A stretch of 64,000 nucleotides of DNA, from NCBI RefSeq assembly GCF_035599575.1, contig NZ_CP141179.1:2852001-2916000 (forward strand). Reading direction: 5' to 3'. This document shows positions 8,551 to 16,672 of this stretch, in pieces (within the stretch, counting starts at the first letter, position 1; every line of letters starts with the position of its first letter). The notes below the pieces were generated by a model. It ran no database searches, was not told the DNA's origin, and was given only the letters and a program-made list of their open reading frames with translations. The stretch is from Roseovarius sp. Pro17 (lineage in GTDB: Bacteria; Pseudomonadota; Alphaproteobacteria; Rhodobacterales; Rhodobacteraceae). Position numbers and translations under genes: made by a program.

Positions 8551-9005
8551 GGATAAATCTCGGCGAACTTGACCTTGTAGGCGGCGATCATCTCGGCCTC
8601 GGTGGCGCCGTCGTCATAGGGCGGCGTCGTGACCTCGCTGGCGCTGGCCACGTCGATCAACACCAGATCAGTAATGCGATCCGCCAGATCGCCCCATTTC
8701 TCCTGCCATTGCCCGATCAGCGAGGTGAACTCGGCGGTGCCGTCGGTGACGATGCGCACAGAGCCGCGCAGCCGCAGGCCCTTGCGCTTCCACTGGTCGA
8801 TAAAGTTGACCTCGACCTCGGGGTGATGCGCAAGGTTTGCCAGCGTGCCGGGTGATCGGATGTTGCCAAAGGCGACAGTCGTGTGGTCCAGCACCAGAAA
8901 GGTGCCCTTGGGGCTGAGGGCGGGACGACCTTCCTTTGTCACCGTGGCGACGAATCCCAGCGGAAAGGTCGCGATCAGATCTGTGGCGGTATCGGTCAGG
9001 ATCAT
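8547..9005 (-). CDS. Pyridoxamine 5'-phosphate oxidase-like FMN-binding protein
   Basis: A 152-residue split-barrel flavin-binding protein. The N-terminal strand pattern (LGFVATVTKEGRPALSPKGTFLVLD) and the GNIRSPGTLANLAHHPEVEVNFID stretch are typical of the PNPOx-like flavoprotein superfamily, which includes general stress and haem-utilisation relatives. It overlaps both neighbours by 4 nt in the middle of the betaine-demethylation operon, so a helper redox role, for example reoxidising a flavin, is possible but not shown. A true PdxH function is unlikely given its short length and position. Confidence 0.82.
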   Translation of the reverse strand: MILTDTATDLIATFPLGFVATVTKEGRPALSPKGTFLVLDHTTVAFGNIRSPGTLANLAHHPEVEVNFIDQWKRKGLRLRGSVRIVTDGTAEFTSLIGQWQEKWGDLADRITDLVLIDVASASEVTTPPYDDGATEAEMIAAYKVKFAEIYP

Positions 9006-11443
9006 GCGCGTATCCTTTCGTTTTCAGCGTCCCACAGGGGTGCATCGGGCTGCACCACAGCCTTGTATTTCTCGCCATAGATTTCCACCTCCAGCTCGGT
9101 TCCCGGTTGTGCCAGATCGGCGCGGATCATGGCGAGCGCGATAGAGGCATCCACGCGGTAGCCCCATGCGCCCGACGTGGTTTCGCCCACCACCTCGCCG
9201 CTATGCCAGATCGTCGACATGAACGGCGCGTCGGCCTCGCCCGCGTCCACGATCAGCGTGACAAAGCGTTTCTTGCTGCCCTGCTGTTTTTCCGAAAGCA
9301 GCGCCGCCTTGCCAGGGAATTCCTGCGGCTTGTCAAGTTTGACGAAACGATCAAGCCCGCCCTCCAGCATTGAATAATCTGTACTCAGATCGCCCTTCCA
9401 CGCGCGATACCCTTTTTCGATACGAAGTGAGTTCAGCGCATACATGCCAAACGGTTTCGCGCCCGCGTCGAGGATCGCGCGGTAGATATCGGGCATATCT
9501 TCGTTCGCTGCGTGAACCTCCCAGCCCAACTCTCCAGCAAAGCTGACGCGGATCAGGAACGCCTTTTGCCCGGCCACGATGCCATGCTGGTGGCTGAGCC
9601 ATGGCAGGGTCAGATCGGCGTCGGTGAGGGGGCCAAGGATCGCGCGGCTCTCGGGTCCGGTAACGATCAGGGCGGAACGCTCGGTCGTGGTTTCCGCGAC
9701 GCTGACACCTTCTGGCACATTGCGGCGGATCAGATCGCCATCATGCCATTGCGCCGTTGCAGCGGTAATCAAAACGAAACTATCCTCGGCCAGCCGGATG
9801 CACGAGAGTTCGGTCAGGATGCGGCCACGGCTATCGGCGACATAGACGAGGTTCATGCGCCCCACCTTGGGCAGCCCGCCGGTGACAAAGCCGCGCAGCC
9901 ACTCATCCGCGCCCTCGCCGCGCACCCAGAACCGGGAAAATCCGGGCAGATCCAGCACGCCGCAATGATCGCGCACCGCCTCGCATTCCTCGCGGATACG
10001 TCGCGCCCACGGCCCTGCGCGGTTCCAAGTCTGGGTCGATTCCTCGCTTACGTCGTCGCCGGGATGGGCAAACCAGTTCGCCCGCTCCCACCCGTTATAG
10101 GCGCCCATGACGCCGCCCAGTTCGCGCACGATATCGTCGTTCGGGCCAAGTTTTTTATCGCGGCCAGCGGGCCATTCATGCCATGGGAAATGCATCGCAT
10201 ATTCATAGCCATAAACTTCCTGCCCCTTGGCGATACAGTAGTCATTATCAGTGTAGTCGGTATACCGACGCGGATCGACGGACCACATATCCCACTCGGT
10301 TTGACCTTCGGTGATCCATTCGGCCAGCACCTTGCCCGCACCGCCCGCCTGCGCGATGCCAAACGTAAAGACACACGCCTCAAACGCATTCGGCACGCCC
10401 GGCATCGGGCCAAGCAGCGGCAGACCGTCGGGCGCATAGGGGATCGGGCCATTGATGACCTTGTTGATGCCCACCTGCCCCAGCAAAGGCACGCGTGCCA
10501 TCGCATCCTCAATATACCATTCCAGCCGCTCCAGATCGTCGGGATATAGCTGGAAGCTGAAATCCTCGGGGAACGGATCGTCGGGCGTGATCCAATGCGC
10601 CTTGCAGTTCCGTTCGTAGGGGCCAAGGTTGAGGCCGGTTTTCTCCTGCCGCAGATAGTAGGAGCTGTCGACATCGCGCATCAGCGGCAGCTTGCCATGG
10701 GCCTTGGTATATTCCTCAATCTCGGGGATTTCGTCGGTCAGCAGGTATTGGTGACTCATCACCATCATCGGCACGGTGCGCCCGCCGTAGGGCTTGAACC
10801 ACTCGCCGACCTTTTGCGCGTAATACCCTGCGGCATTGACCACATATTCACAGCGAATATCGCCTTTGTCGGTGTGAACAATCCACTCATCGCCATCGCG
10901 CGTCACGCCGGTGGCAGGGCAAAACCGCTCAATCCGCGCGCCCAGATCGCGCGCGCCTTTGGCCAGCGCCTGCGTCAGCTGGCTGGGGTCGATATCGCCA
11001 TCGCTGGGATCAAAGAGCACACCCTTCAGATCATGCGTCTCCATGAAAGGATAGCGTTCCTTCGCCTCTTCGGGCGAAAGCATCTGCATATCCATGCCCT
11101 GATAGCGCCCCATCCCGCAGGCGCGCTGGAATTCCTGCACACGTTCGGCGGAATGGCCCAGCCGGACCGACCCGGTGACGTGGTAGTTCATCGGATAATC
11201 CACCGCCTCCGACAGCCCACGATAGAGCTCGGTTGAATAGCGCTGCATATTCATGATCGCCCAGCTAGTCGAGAATGTCGGCACGTTACCCGCCGCGTGC
11301 CATGTGCTGCCCGCCGTCAGTTCGTTCTTTTCCAGAAGGACACAATCGGTCCAGCCCGCGCGTGCCAGATGATAGAGGCCGGACGCGCCGACCGCGCCGC
11401 CGCCGATGATGACCACGCGGGCCGTGCCGGGGAATGTGCTCAT
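9002..11443 (-). CDS. FAD-dependent dimethylglycine dehydrogenase-like protein with GcvT domain
   Basis: An 813-residue paralogue of the 5180-7627 product with the same architecture: DAO-type FAD domain (VVIIGGGAVGAS near residues 10-21), a middle FAO_M region, and a C-terminal GcvT/aminomethyltransferase domain. The FAD-linking motif reads LTAGSTWHAAG, the form found in dimethylglycine dehydrogenases. Predicted to convert dimethylglycine to sarcosine with the methyl group captured on tetrahydrofolate. The frame is open to 11605, but ATG 11443 is chosen because the extension is low-complexity and overlaps the GFA gene. The 4-nt overlap at the 3' end couples it to the PNPOx-like gene. Confidence 0.88.
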   Translation of the reverse strand: MSTFPGTARVVIIGGGAVGASGLYHLARAGWTDCVLLEKNELTAGSTWHAAGNVPTFSTSWAIMNMQRYSTELYRGLSEAVDYPMNYHVTGSVRLGHSAERVQEFQRACGMGRYQGMDMQMLSPEEAKERYPFMETHDLKGVLFDPSDGDIDPSQLTQALAKGARDLGARIERFCPATGVTRDGDEWIVHTDKGDIRCEYVVNAAGYYAQKVGEWFKPYGGRTVPMMVMSHQYLLTDEIPEIEEYTKAHGKLPLMRDVDSSYYLRQEKTGLNLGPYERNCKAHWITPDDPFPEDFSFQLYPDDLERLEWYIEDAMARVPLLGQVGINKVINGPIPYAPDGLPLLGPMPGVPNAFEACVFTFGIAQAGGAGKVLAEWITEGQTEWDMWSVDPRRYTDYTDNDYCIAKGQEVYGYEYAMHFPWHEWPAGRDKKLGPNDDIVRELGGVMGAYNGWERANWFAHPGDDVSEESTQTWNRAGPWARRIREECEAVRDHCGVLDLPGFSRFWVRGEGADEWLRGFVTGGLPKVGRMNLVYVADSRGRILTELSCIRLAEDSFVLITAATAQWHDGDLIRRNVPEGVSVAETTTERSALIVTGPESRAILGPLTDADLTLPWLSHQHGIVAGQKAFLIRVSFAGELGWEVHAANEDMPDIYRAILDAGAKPFGMYALNSLRIEKGYRAWKGDLSTDYSMLEGGLDRFVKLDKPQEFPGKAALLSEKQQGSKKRFVTLIVDAGEADAPFMSTIWHSGEVVGETTSGAWGYRVDASIALAMIRADLAQPGTELEVEIYGEKYKAVVQPDAPLWDAENERIRA

Positions 11444-11471
11444 GGTTTCGTCTCCCGTGGATGTGTCAGGA

Positions 11472-11849
11472 TCAGGCCCGCTGGGGCAGATCGCCTTCGA
11501 TGTCGTAGTAGTCGCCCTTGTCGGCGACAAAGATATGCTTCTCCAGCCGCAGGCCTGTTGGGCTGTCCAGCGCGCCGAGGGCAAAGCTGATGGTGTCCTC
11601 GTCATGCGCCTTCCAGAACAGAAAGCTGCCGCAGCGGCCGCAGAATCCGCGCTTGGCTGTCGCGCTCGCCTCGAACCAATTGGGTGTGCCAGTGATGGTC
11701 AGATCGGCCTCGGGGATCACTGCGGACGCCCAGACGTGGCCCGACTGCCTGCGACACTGCCCGCAATGGCAGGCCGAGATATCTCTTGGCATTCCCTTGA
11801 CTTGAAAACTCACATCTCCGCACAAACATTGACCGTTTAGCATGATCAT
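11472..11849 (-). CDS. GFA family (Mss4-like) zinc protein
   Basis: A 125-residue GFA-family protein. It has the cysteine motifs CLCG (residues 9-12), CHCGQC (near 28-33) and CGRCG (near 70-74), which bind two zincs in glutathione-dependent formaldehyde-activating enzyme and relatives. Most family members are uncharacterised. Here the gene sits in an operon of methyl-group oxidation enzymes, which can release formaldehyde when tetrahydrofolate is limiting, so a formaldehyde or thiol-adduct role is plausible by context. Its start overlaps the LysE gene stop (ATGA). ATG could be residue 1 or 3. Confidence 0.88.
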   Translation of the reverse strand: MIMLNGQCLCGDVSFQVKGMPRDISACHCGQCRRQSGHVWASAVIPEADLTITGTPNWFEASATAKRGFCGRCGSFLFWKAHDEDTISFALGALDSPTGLRLEKHIFVADKGDYYDIEGDLPQRA

Positions 11850-12472
11850 CCCTCCCGAAATTGCGGCAGCGCACTAGCGCCGAGCAGCGCGCCGTAGGCC
11901 ATGAAACACAAGCCCAGCGCGCGACGCAGCGGCCTGGACATGACAGCCCCCAGCGCCGAGCGGCCAAGGCCCGCGCCCAGCGCAGTATAGCCCGAATAAC
12001 TCAGCGCGGTCAGCGTCAGCGCAGTGGGAAAGATCACCCACATCTGCGCCGCGATGGCGATGTTCGGCTGCACGAACTGGCTGAACGCGGCGAGATAGCC
12101 CGCGACGCTTTTCGGATTGATTGTAGCGATCAGGAACGCGCGGCCATAAACCGACCCGCCGGATTGTTCCGCCGCCCGGACAGGCTTGCCCGCCTGTCGC
12201 CATGTGCGGATGCCCAGCCAGATCAGCACACCCGCGCCGATCAGCTTTGCCGTCTCGAACGCCGCCGGGGATGCGGCGATCAGTGCCGTGATACCCAGCG
12301 CCGATAGCGTCAGAAACAGCGCCGCCTGTGTCAGGATGGCAGCCACCCCCGGCAGGGCGCGGCGAAATCCCAGATTCATGCCATTGGCGATGCAATTAAC
12401 CGCGTTCGGCCCCGGTGTGGTGACGAACACCACCCAGAAGATCGCGAAAATGGTCCAGCCCTCCCAGCTCAT
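11846..12472 (-). CDS. LysE/RhtB family amino-acid exporter
   Basis: A 208-residue membrane protein with about six hydrophobic helices. It has the LysE hallmark near the N-terminus (TTPGPNAVNCIANGMNLG, residues 18-35) and ATINPKSVAGYLAAF in the middle. LysE/RhtB proteins export amino acids or their derivatives. Starts 10 nt after the XRE-cupin regulator and overlaps the GFA gene by 4 nt. In this operon it may relieve build-up of glycine, sarcosine or methionine, but the substrate is not visible. ATG 12472 is used; the longer open frame to 12589 lies inside the regulator gene. Confidence 0.9.
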   Translation of the reverse strand: MSWEGWTIFAIFWVVFVTTPGPNAVNCIANGMNLGFRRALPGVAAILTQAALFLTLSALGITALIAASPAAFETAKLIGAGVLIWLGIRTWRQAGKPVRAAEQSGGSVYGRAFLIATINPKSVAGYLAAFSQFVQPNIAIAAQMWVIFPTALTLTALSYSGYTALGAGLGRSALGAVMSRPLRRALGLCFMAYGALLGASALPQFREG

Positions 12473-12482
12473 CGCGCGCCCC

Positions 12483-13070
12483 TCAATAGACCGGCGGCGC
12501 GATAACCCAGATCGCGACGGCGGGTTGATCATAAGGGTTGCGCCACTCGAACGGCTCGCCCCGGATGCGAAAACTGTCACCCGGCCCAACGGTGAAATCG
12601 CGCCCCGCGATGGTCAGGTCCAGCCGTCCTGTGGCGATATATCCCACCTCCTGCGTGGCCCGCGTGACCGGGCCGGGGGCGCGGGTGCCGGGGGCGAACG
12701 TGGAATGTACCATCTCGAAATCGTCGGTGAGGTCGGGCGACAGAAGCTCTTCTGTCAGGCCCGGCTTGCCCGCGCCGATAGGGCGTCGCGCACCTTGGCG
12801 CACGATATATCCGGCCTCATTTTCAGGCGCGCCCGAATGGGCGAAGAGCAGCGACAGAGGCACGTCCAGTACAGCCGCCACAGCGCGCAGATCGGCAACG
12901 GAGGGCTGCGACAGATCCCGCTCGACCTGACTAAGCCAGCCGACCGACCGTCCCAACCGCTGCGCCAGATCGGCCAGCGTGACACCCCGCGCCTTGCGCA
13001 GGGCGCGCAGATCGACACCCAAAGATAGTGGCGTGGAAATATCGGAATGAAGCACGACAGGATCGCCCAT
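12483..13070 (-). CDS. XRE-family regulator with cupin sensor domain
   Basis: A 195-residue regulator with an N-terminal XRE helix-turn-helix (about residues 16-72, LRALRKARGVTLADLAQRLG then VGWLSQVERDLSQPS) and a C-terminal cupin_2 beta barrel (about residues 108-190). This domain pair is typical of regulators that sense small metabolites such as amines or amino acids. It is the first gene of the operon running to 5180, so probably controls the operon and itself. A perfect palindrome ends one base before the assigned ATG and no Shine-Dalgarno is visible. The start may therefore be leaderless, or lie a few codons downstream (GTG at codon 6). Confidence 0.9.
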   Translation of the reverse strand: MGDPVVLHSDISTPLSLGVDLRALRKARGVTLADLAQRLGRSVGWLSQVERDLSQPSVADLRAVAAVLDVPLSLLFAHSGAPENEAGYIVRQGARRPIGAGKPGLTEELLSPDLTDDFEMVHSTFAPGTRAPGPVTRATQEVGYIATGRLDLTIAGRDFTVGPGDSFRIRGEPFEWRNPYDQPAVAIWVIAPPVY

Positions 13071-13091
13071 GAAATTACTCGCAGTAATTTC
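13071..13091. promoter_or_regulatory. Perfect inverted repeat at the XRE-cupin start (putative operator 1)
   Basis: Two 8-nt arms, GAAATTAC and GTAATTTC, flank a 5-nt spacer; the arms are exact complements. The site directly abuts the ATG of the XRE-cupin gene on the minus strand. Its core resembles that of the second palindrome 15 bp away, as expected of a dimeric autoregulator site. Role inferred. Confidence 0.65.
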
Positions 13092-13106
13092 ATCGTGGAG
13101 GCGGCC

Positions 13107-13133
13107 TATGAAATTTGCAAGGAAAATTTCATA
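13107..13133. promoter_or_regulatory. Perfect inverted repeat upstream of the XRE-cupin operon (putative operator 2)
   Basis: Two perfect 10-nt arms, TATGAAATTT (13107-13116) and AAATTTCATA (13124-13133), separated by 7 nt. It shares the GAAATT / AATTTC half-sites with operator 1 and lies 37 nt upstream of the regulator gene, just beyond the stop of the next gene. The paired sites suggest cooperative binding, probably by the XRE-cupin protein. Confidence 0.65.
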
Positions 13134-13144
13134 GCGCGACTGAA

Positions 13145-13603
13145 TCAGCCTCCGAACGTCTGCCGCAAGAGGCGCGTCAGCCCATTGGCATCACGGGCAT
13201 CGAAGGCCGCGATCTGGTCACTATCAATATCCAGCACGCCGATCAGGACGCCGGCAGCGTCGCGCACAGGCAGCACGATCTCGGAACGCGTGCTGCTGGC
13301 GCAGGCGATATGGCCCTCGAATGCTTCGACATCGTCGACCAACTGCACCTCGCCAGTGCGCGCCGCCGCGCCGCAGACACCGCGCGAAAACGGGATCACA
13401 AGGCAACCATGCCCGCCCTGATAGGGGCCGATCCGCAACGTTTCGGGCTGAGTGACCCGGTAGAATCCGGTCCAGTCGAATCGCGAATCCGCGTGGTGCA
13501 ATTCGCAGACCATCGTAGCCATCAGGGCGACAGTATCGCCCTCGCCCTCGGTTAGCGCGGCCAACACTTTGGCCACCTCATCATAGTCGATCCGCATGCC
13601 CAT
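13145..13603 (-). CDS. Free methionine-(R)-sulfoxide reductase (GAF domain)
   Basis: A 152-residue single GAF-domain protein. Three cysteines (67, 77 and 101 here) sit in GPYQGGHGCLVIPFSRGVCG and HIACASSTRSEIV. Their spacing of 10 and 24 residues equals that of Cys84, Cys94 and Cys118 in E. coli fRMsr (YebR). The enzyme reduces free methionine-(R)-sulfoxide with thioredoxin. One change from the usual motif: the residue after Cys101 is Ala where many homologues have Asp. ATG 13603 is chosen because AAGAAGG lies just upstream; a TTG at 13627 is the alternative. It sits upstream of the betaine operon, which also touches methionine supply. Confidence 0.9.
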   Translation of the reverse strand: MGMRIDYDEVAKVLAALTEGEGDTVALMATMVCELHHADSRFDWTGFYRVTQPETLRIGPYQGGHGCLVIPFSRGVCGAAARTGEVQLVDDVEAFEGHIACASSTRSEIVLPVRDAAGVLIGVLDIDSDQIAAFDARDANGLTRLLRQTFGG

Positions 13604-13788
13604 ATGGCCCTTCTTTGGCTTCAACACCGGAAATTACGCATTTTTCGGCACGCCCTTCACTCACAAAACGGATGCGCCGTCAAATTCATTGCTTAGGCAC
13701 AGCGCTGCATTTCTCTGCTTTTGAAAACGAGATGGTAAGGATTTAGCCCTAACGTGGGGCCAAGCGAGTTTATTTCAGCGAGGCGAAC

Positions 13789-14127
13789 ATGGATCTGTCC
13801 AACACCCACGACGGTGCCTATCACATCATTACAGTCAACGCCCCCCGCATCGACGCGGCAGCGGCCATCGCGTTCAAGGAGGCGCTCAGATCGGCGACCG
13901 CCGACGGCAGCGAGGACGTGCTGTTGGATCTGGGGCAGGTACAATTCATCGATTCCAGCGGCCTCGGCGCCATTGTCGCCGGGCTCAAGCTGGTCGGCCC
14001 TGCGCGCCGACTCGACTTGGCGTGCCTGACGCCGGACGTCAAAAAAGTGTTTCGTCTGACGCGGATGAATACGATCTTTGCGATCCATGACGATATCGCA
14101 TCTGCGTCGCCCCGTCGCGCCGGATGA
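13789..14127 (+). CDS. STAS-domain anti-sigma factor antagonist
   Basis: A 112-residue SpoIIAA/RsbV-like STAS protein. The phosphorylation-site region reads FIDSSGLGAIV (around residues 51-61), with the conserved Ser pair and following glycine. In this family a partner kinase phosphorylates the serine, which controls partner binding. The next gene encodes such an ATP-binding kinase, so the two form a switch module. A GAGGCGAAC sequence before the ATG may be the ribosome binding site. No sigma factor or PP2C phosphatase gene is adjacent. Confidence 0.9.
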   Translation: MDLSNTHDGAYHIITVNAPRIDAAAAIAFKEALRSATADGSEDVLLDLGQVQFIDSSGLGAIVAGLKLVGPARRLDLACLTPDVKKVFRLTRMNTIFAIHDDIASASPRRAG

Positions 14128-14173
14128 AAGGTCGGCCACATGGCGCGGCCCGGCAACGGTGAAAGGACCTCTT

Positions 14174-14638
14174 TTGACGGCAGCGGACAGCCCTTTGGCC
14201 AAGGACTTTGCCTTGATCGCATCGCCCGAGGGCGTGCAGGCCACGCTGGCCGATATCCGCACGTTCCTGTGCGCTTCCGACCTTTGTGAGGGCGCGTGCG
14301 GAAGCGTTGAAATTGTCTTGGCTGAGGCGCTGAACAACGTGGCCGAACATGCCTACGGCCTGACCGGCGCTGGTGACGTACTGGTAAAGATTGCGCTGCT
14401 CGATCGCACGATTCGAATCCACATCGTCGACAAGGGCGCCCCAATGCCCGGCCTGCGGCCTCCGGCAGGACGACCTCCGGCACTGGACGGGCCTTGTGAC
14501 ACGCTGCCCGAAGGCGGCTTTGGCTGGTTCCTGATCCGCAGCCTCACGGAGGGCTTTTCCTACACGCGGGCGGGTGGGCGCAACCATTTGCGGCTATGCC
14601 TTGATCACGCAACCTCAGCCAAAAACATGACATCATAA
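14174..14638 (+). CDS. Anti-sigma regulatory factor, RsbW-like ATP-binding serine kinase
   Basis: A GHKL-type ATPase. The N box EIVLAEALNNVAEHAY and the later GFGWFLIRSL segment (G2 box) match RsbW/SpoIIAB kinases. It is expected to bind or phosphorylate the STAS protein encoded upstream. The start is uncertain: the frame is open from TTG 14078, which would overlap the STAS gene by 50 nt. TTG 14174 is favoured because AAAGGA lies 6 nt upstream and the family domain begins soon after; this gives 154 residues. Confidence 0.85.
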   Translation: MTAADSPLAKDFALIASPEGVQATLADIRTFLCASDLCEGACGSVEIVLAEALNNVAEHAYGLTGAGDVLVKIALLDRTIRIHIVDKGAPMPGLRPPAGRPPALDGPCDTLPEGGFGWFLIRSLTEGFSYTRAGGRNHLRLCLDHATSAKNMTS

Positions 14639-15014
14639 CCGATCCCGCCGCAGCATTGAGCAGAGTCAGTTCGTCCGTACTCGCGTGGACAATGGCCATG
14701 TCCACTGATCCCAACCAAGCAACTTCAGGCGCGTCGCAGACAAGCAGAGCCCACAGCACAAGAATCGGCCGCGCCGCAAACTTGCCCATATCTGATCTCA
14801 TTGATGCCAGAGTGGAGGTTCATTCATTGAGGTGTAGCTGAAATAGCTTCTCTCGGCACCGCGCTTAATAGCCCCCACCCAGTGTGCGGTGCCGAGATTT
14901 CCCCTCCCCTTGAGCCTTGGTGCGTTGCGGAGTCCCCTCCCCGACATCTCCGAAAACTTGGCAAATCGCGCGGTGCGATCTACCGTGCAGGCACCCCAAA
15001 TCAGGAGCCTCGCA
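14639..15014. other. Intergenic stretch between the anti-sigma kinase and gamma-glutamyltransferase
   Basis: 376 nt without a convincing gene. It holds a 12-bp perfect inverted repeat (14851-14897, listed separately) and the AGGAG ribosome binding site of the next gene at 15003-15007. A minus-strand frame of 85 codons (14544-14801) with a hydrophobic start overlaps the kinase 3' end; I do not consider it supported. Confidence 0.6.
14851..14897. terminator. 12-bp perfect inverted repeat, possible terminator or attenuator
   Basis: TCTCGGCACCGC (14851-14862) pairs exactly with GCGGTGCCGAGA (14886-14897) across a 23-nt loop. A pyrimidine-rich TTTCCCCTCCCC tract follows on the + strand. It could end transcription from the STAS/kinase pair or lie in the leader of the gamma-glutamyltransferase mRNA. 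The large loop and C-rich tail make it a weak terminator. Confidence 0.45.
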
Positions 15015-16592
15015 ATGCGCGATTTTCATCTGCCCGGTCGTTCGCCCGTTCTGGCGTCTAGCGGCATGTGCGCCACGTCACACCCCATTGCGGCCAAGAC
15101 GGCGATCGACATTCTCGAACGCGGCGGTAACGCTATGGACGCTGCTATCGCTGGCTCGGTTCTTCTGGGCATTTGCGAGCCACAGATGACCGGAATCGGC
15201 GGGGATTGCTTTGTGCTGTTCAGCGGGCCGGGCGACACCGGAGTGCAGGCCTTCAACGGTTCGGGGCGCGCTCCTAGTGCTGCCAGCGCAGACGCGCTGC
15301 GCGATCGTGGTCTGGACGCCGTGCCGCTCTACACCGCCGACGCCGTCACGATTCCCGGAGCAGTCGATGCGTTCTGTCAGCTTAGCGAGAGGCATGGCAA
15401 ACTGGGACTGGATGCAATTTTGGCCCCCGCTATTCGCTATGCAGATGAGGGCATACCGGTCGCGCCGCGCGTCGCGCGTGACTGGATCGAATCCGCGCAT
15501 GTCCTGAAGGATCATGCGCGCACGCACTACCTGCACGACGGCGCGGTGCCCAACATGGGCGCGCTGTTTCGCGCGCCTGGACAGGCCGAGGTGCTGCGCC
15601 GCGTGGCCGCCCATGGTGCCAGCGCCTTCTACGAGGGCGAGGTCGCAAACGATATGCTGGCTGCGCTTAGCGCTGCGGGCGGCACACACGCCGCCGCCGA
15701 TTTCGCCGCGCATCGCGGCGATCCCGCCACGCCGATTAGCGGCACCTACAAGGGCCGCGAACTGGTCGAACATCCGCCCAATGGCCAAGGCGCAACCGCA
15801 ATTCTGATCCTCAACATTCTGGCGCAGTTCGACGTAGCCGCCATCGACCAGATCAGTGCCGAGCGCGTACATCTCGAGGCCGAGGCGACCAAGCTGGCCT
15901 ACGACACGCGCAGCCGCATCATCGCCGATCCAGATCATACGGCCCGCACCGATTTCATGCTGAGCCATGAGACCGCGCGCGCACTGGCCTCTATGATCGA
16001 CCCCAAACGCGCGCTCGGCCCCGCTGCCCCGCTGACCGAGGCGATGCACCGCGATACCGTCTACATCACCGTCGTCGATCGGGACCGCATGGCCGTGTCG
16101 TTGATCTATTCGATCTTTCACGGCTTCGGCTCCGGCATCGCATCCGAGAAGTTCGGCATCCTGATGCAAAATCGCGGTTCGGGCTTCTCCCTCGCGCCCG
16201 GTCATCCGAACGAACTGGCGAGCGGCAAGCGACCGTTTCACACGATTATCCCCGGAATGTTGCGGGAAAATAGCCAAACAGTCATGCCCTTCGGCGTGAT
16301 GGGCGGGGCGTATCAGCCCTGCGGGCACGCGCGCTTTGTCTCGAACCTCGCTGATTTCGGCATGGACCCGCAAACAGCGATCGACGCGCCCCGCGCCTTC
16401 GCCGGTGGCGGCGTGCTGGAGGTCGAGCGTGGCTATCCGGACGAGGTGCGCGCGCAGCTGTCGGATCTGGGCCACAAGGTGGTGATTCCCGATGAGGCGA
16501 TCGGCGGTGCGCAGGCGATCCAGATTAGGCCCGATGGCGTGCTGGAGGGCGCATCGGACCCGCGCAAGGACGGTTGCGCACTGGGGTACTGA
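15015..16592 (+). CDS. Gamma-glutamyltransferase family protein
   Basis: A 525-residue Ntn-hydrolase of the gamma-glutamyltranspeptidase family. The self-processing site fits DTVYITVVDRD near residue 350, whose Thr aligns with the nucleophile Thr of E. coli GGT (TTHYSVVD). The substrate-binding region continues with FGSGIASEKFGILMQNRGSGF. No signal peptide is seen after the chosen start, so it is probably cytoplasmic, unlike E. coli GGT. ATG 15015 is preferred over the longer open frame from 14889 because AGGAG lies at 15003-15007. Possible roles are glutathione or gamma-glutamyl compound turnover; some relatives are acylases. Confidence 0.9.
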   Translation: MRDFHLPGRSPVLASSGMCATSHPIAAKTAIDILERGGNAMDAAIAGSVLLGICEPQMTGIGGDCFVLFSGPGDTGVQAFNGSGRAPSAASADALRDRGLDAVPLYTADAVTIPGAVDAFCQLSERHGKLGLDAILAPAIRYADEGIPVAPRVARDWIESAHVLKDHARTHYLHDGAVPNMGALFRAPGQAEVLRRVAAHGASAFYEGEVANDMLAALSAAGGTHAAADFAAHRGDPATPISGTYKGRELVEHPPNGQGATAILILNILAQFDVAAIDQISAERVHLEAEATKLAYDTRSRIIADPDHTARTDFMLSHETARALASMIDPKRALGPAAPLTEAMHRDTVYITVVDRDRMAVSLIYSIFHGFGSGIASEKFGILMQNRGSGFSLAPGHPNELASGKRPFHTIIPGMLRENSQTVMPFGVMGGAYQPCGHARFVSNLADFGMDPQTAIDAPRAFAGGGVLEVERGYPDEVRAQLSDLGHKVVIPDEAIGGAQAIQIRPDGVLEGASDPRKDGCALGY

Positions 16593-16623
16593 GAATATTC
16601 AATGATTACAGACGCTGCCTAGG

Positions 16624-16638
16624 GTGGGCATAGCCCAC
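16624..16638. terminator. Short hairpin between convergent genes
   Basis: GTGGGC and GCCCAC flank a 3-nt loop, lying between the stop codons of the gamma-glutamyltransferase (16592) and HspQ (16673) genes. No T-run follows, so it is a weak candidate for a shared transcription end. Confidence 0.35.
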
Positions 16639-16672
16639 TATCCCCAATGCAGAATAATCCGCGTGCAAAATA

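Noticed and set aside
12755..13093. Minus-strand frame starting at an ATG inside operator 1 upstream of the XRE-cupin gene
   Set aside because: It runs in another frame across the helix-turn-helix region of the XRE-cupin gene and has no family resemblance; only the in-frame regulator is supported.
14544..14801. Minus-strand 85-codon frame with a hydrophobic N-terminus
   Set aside because: It overlaps the 3' end of the anti-sigma kinase gene, has no visible ribosome binding site and no recognisable domain.
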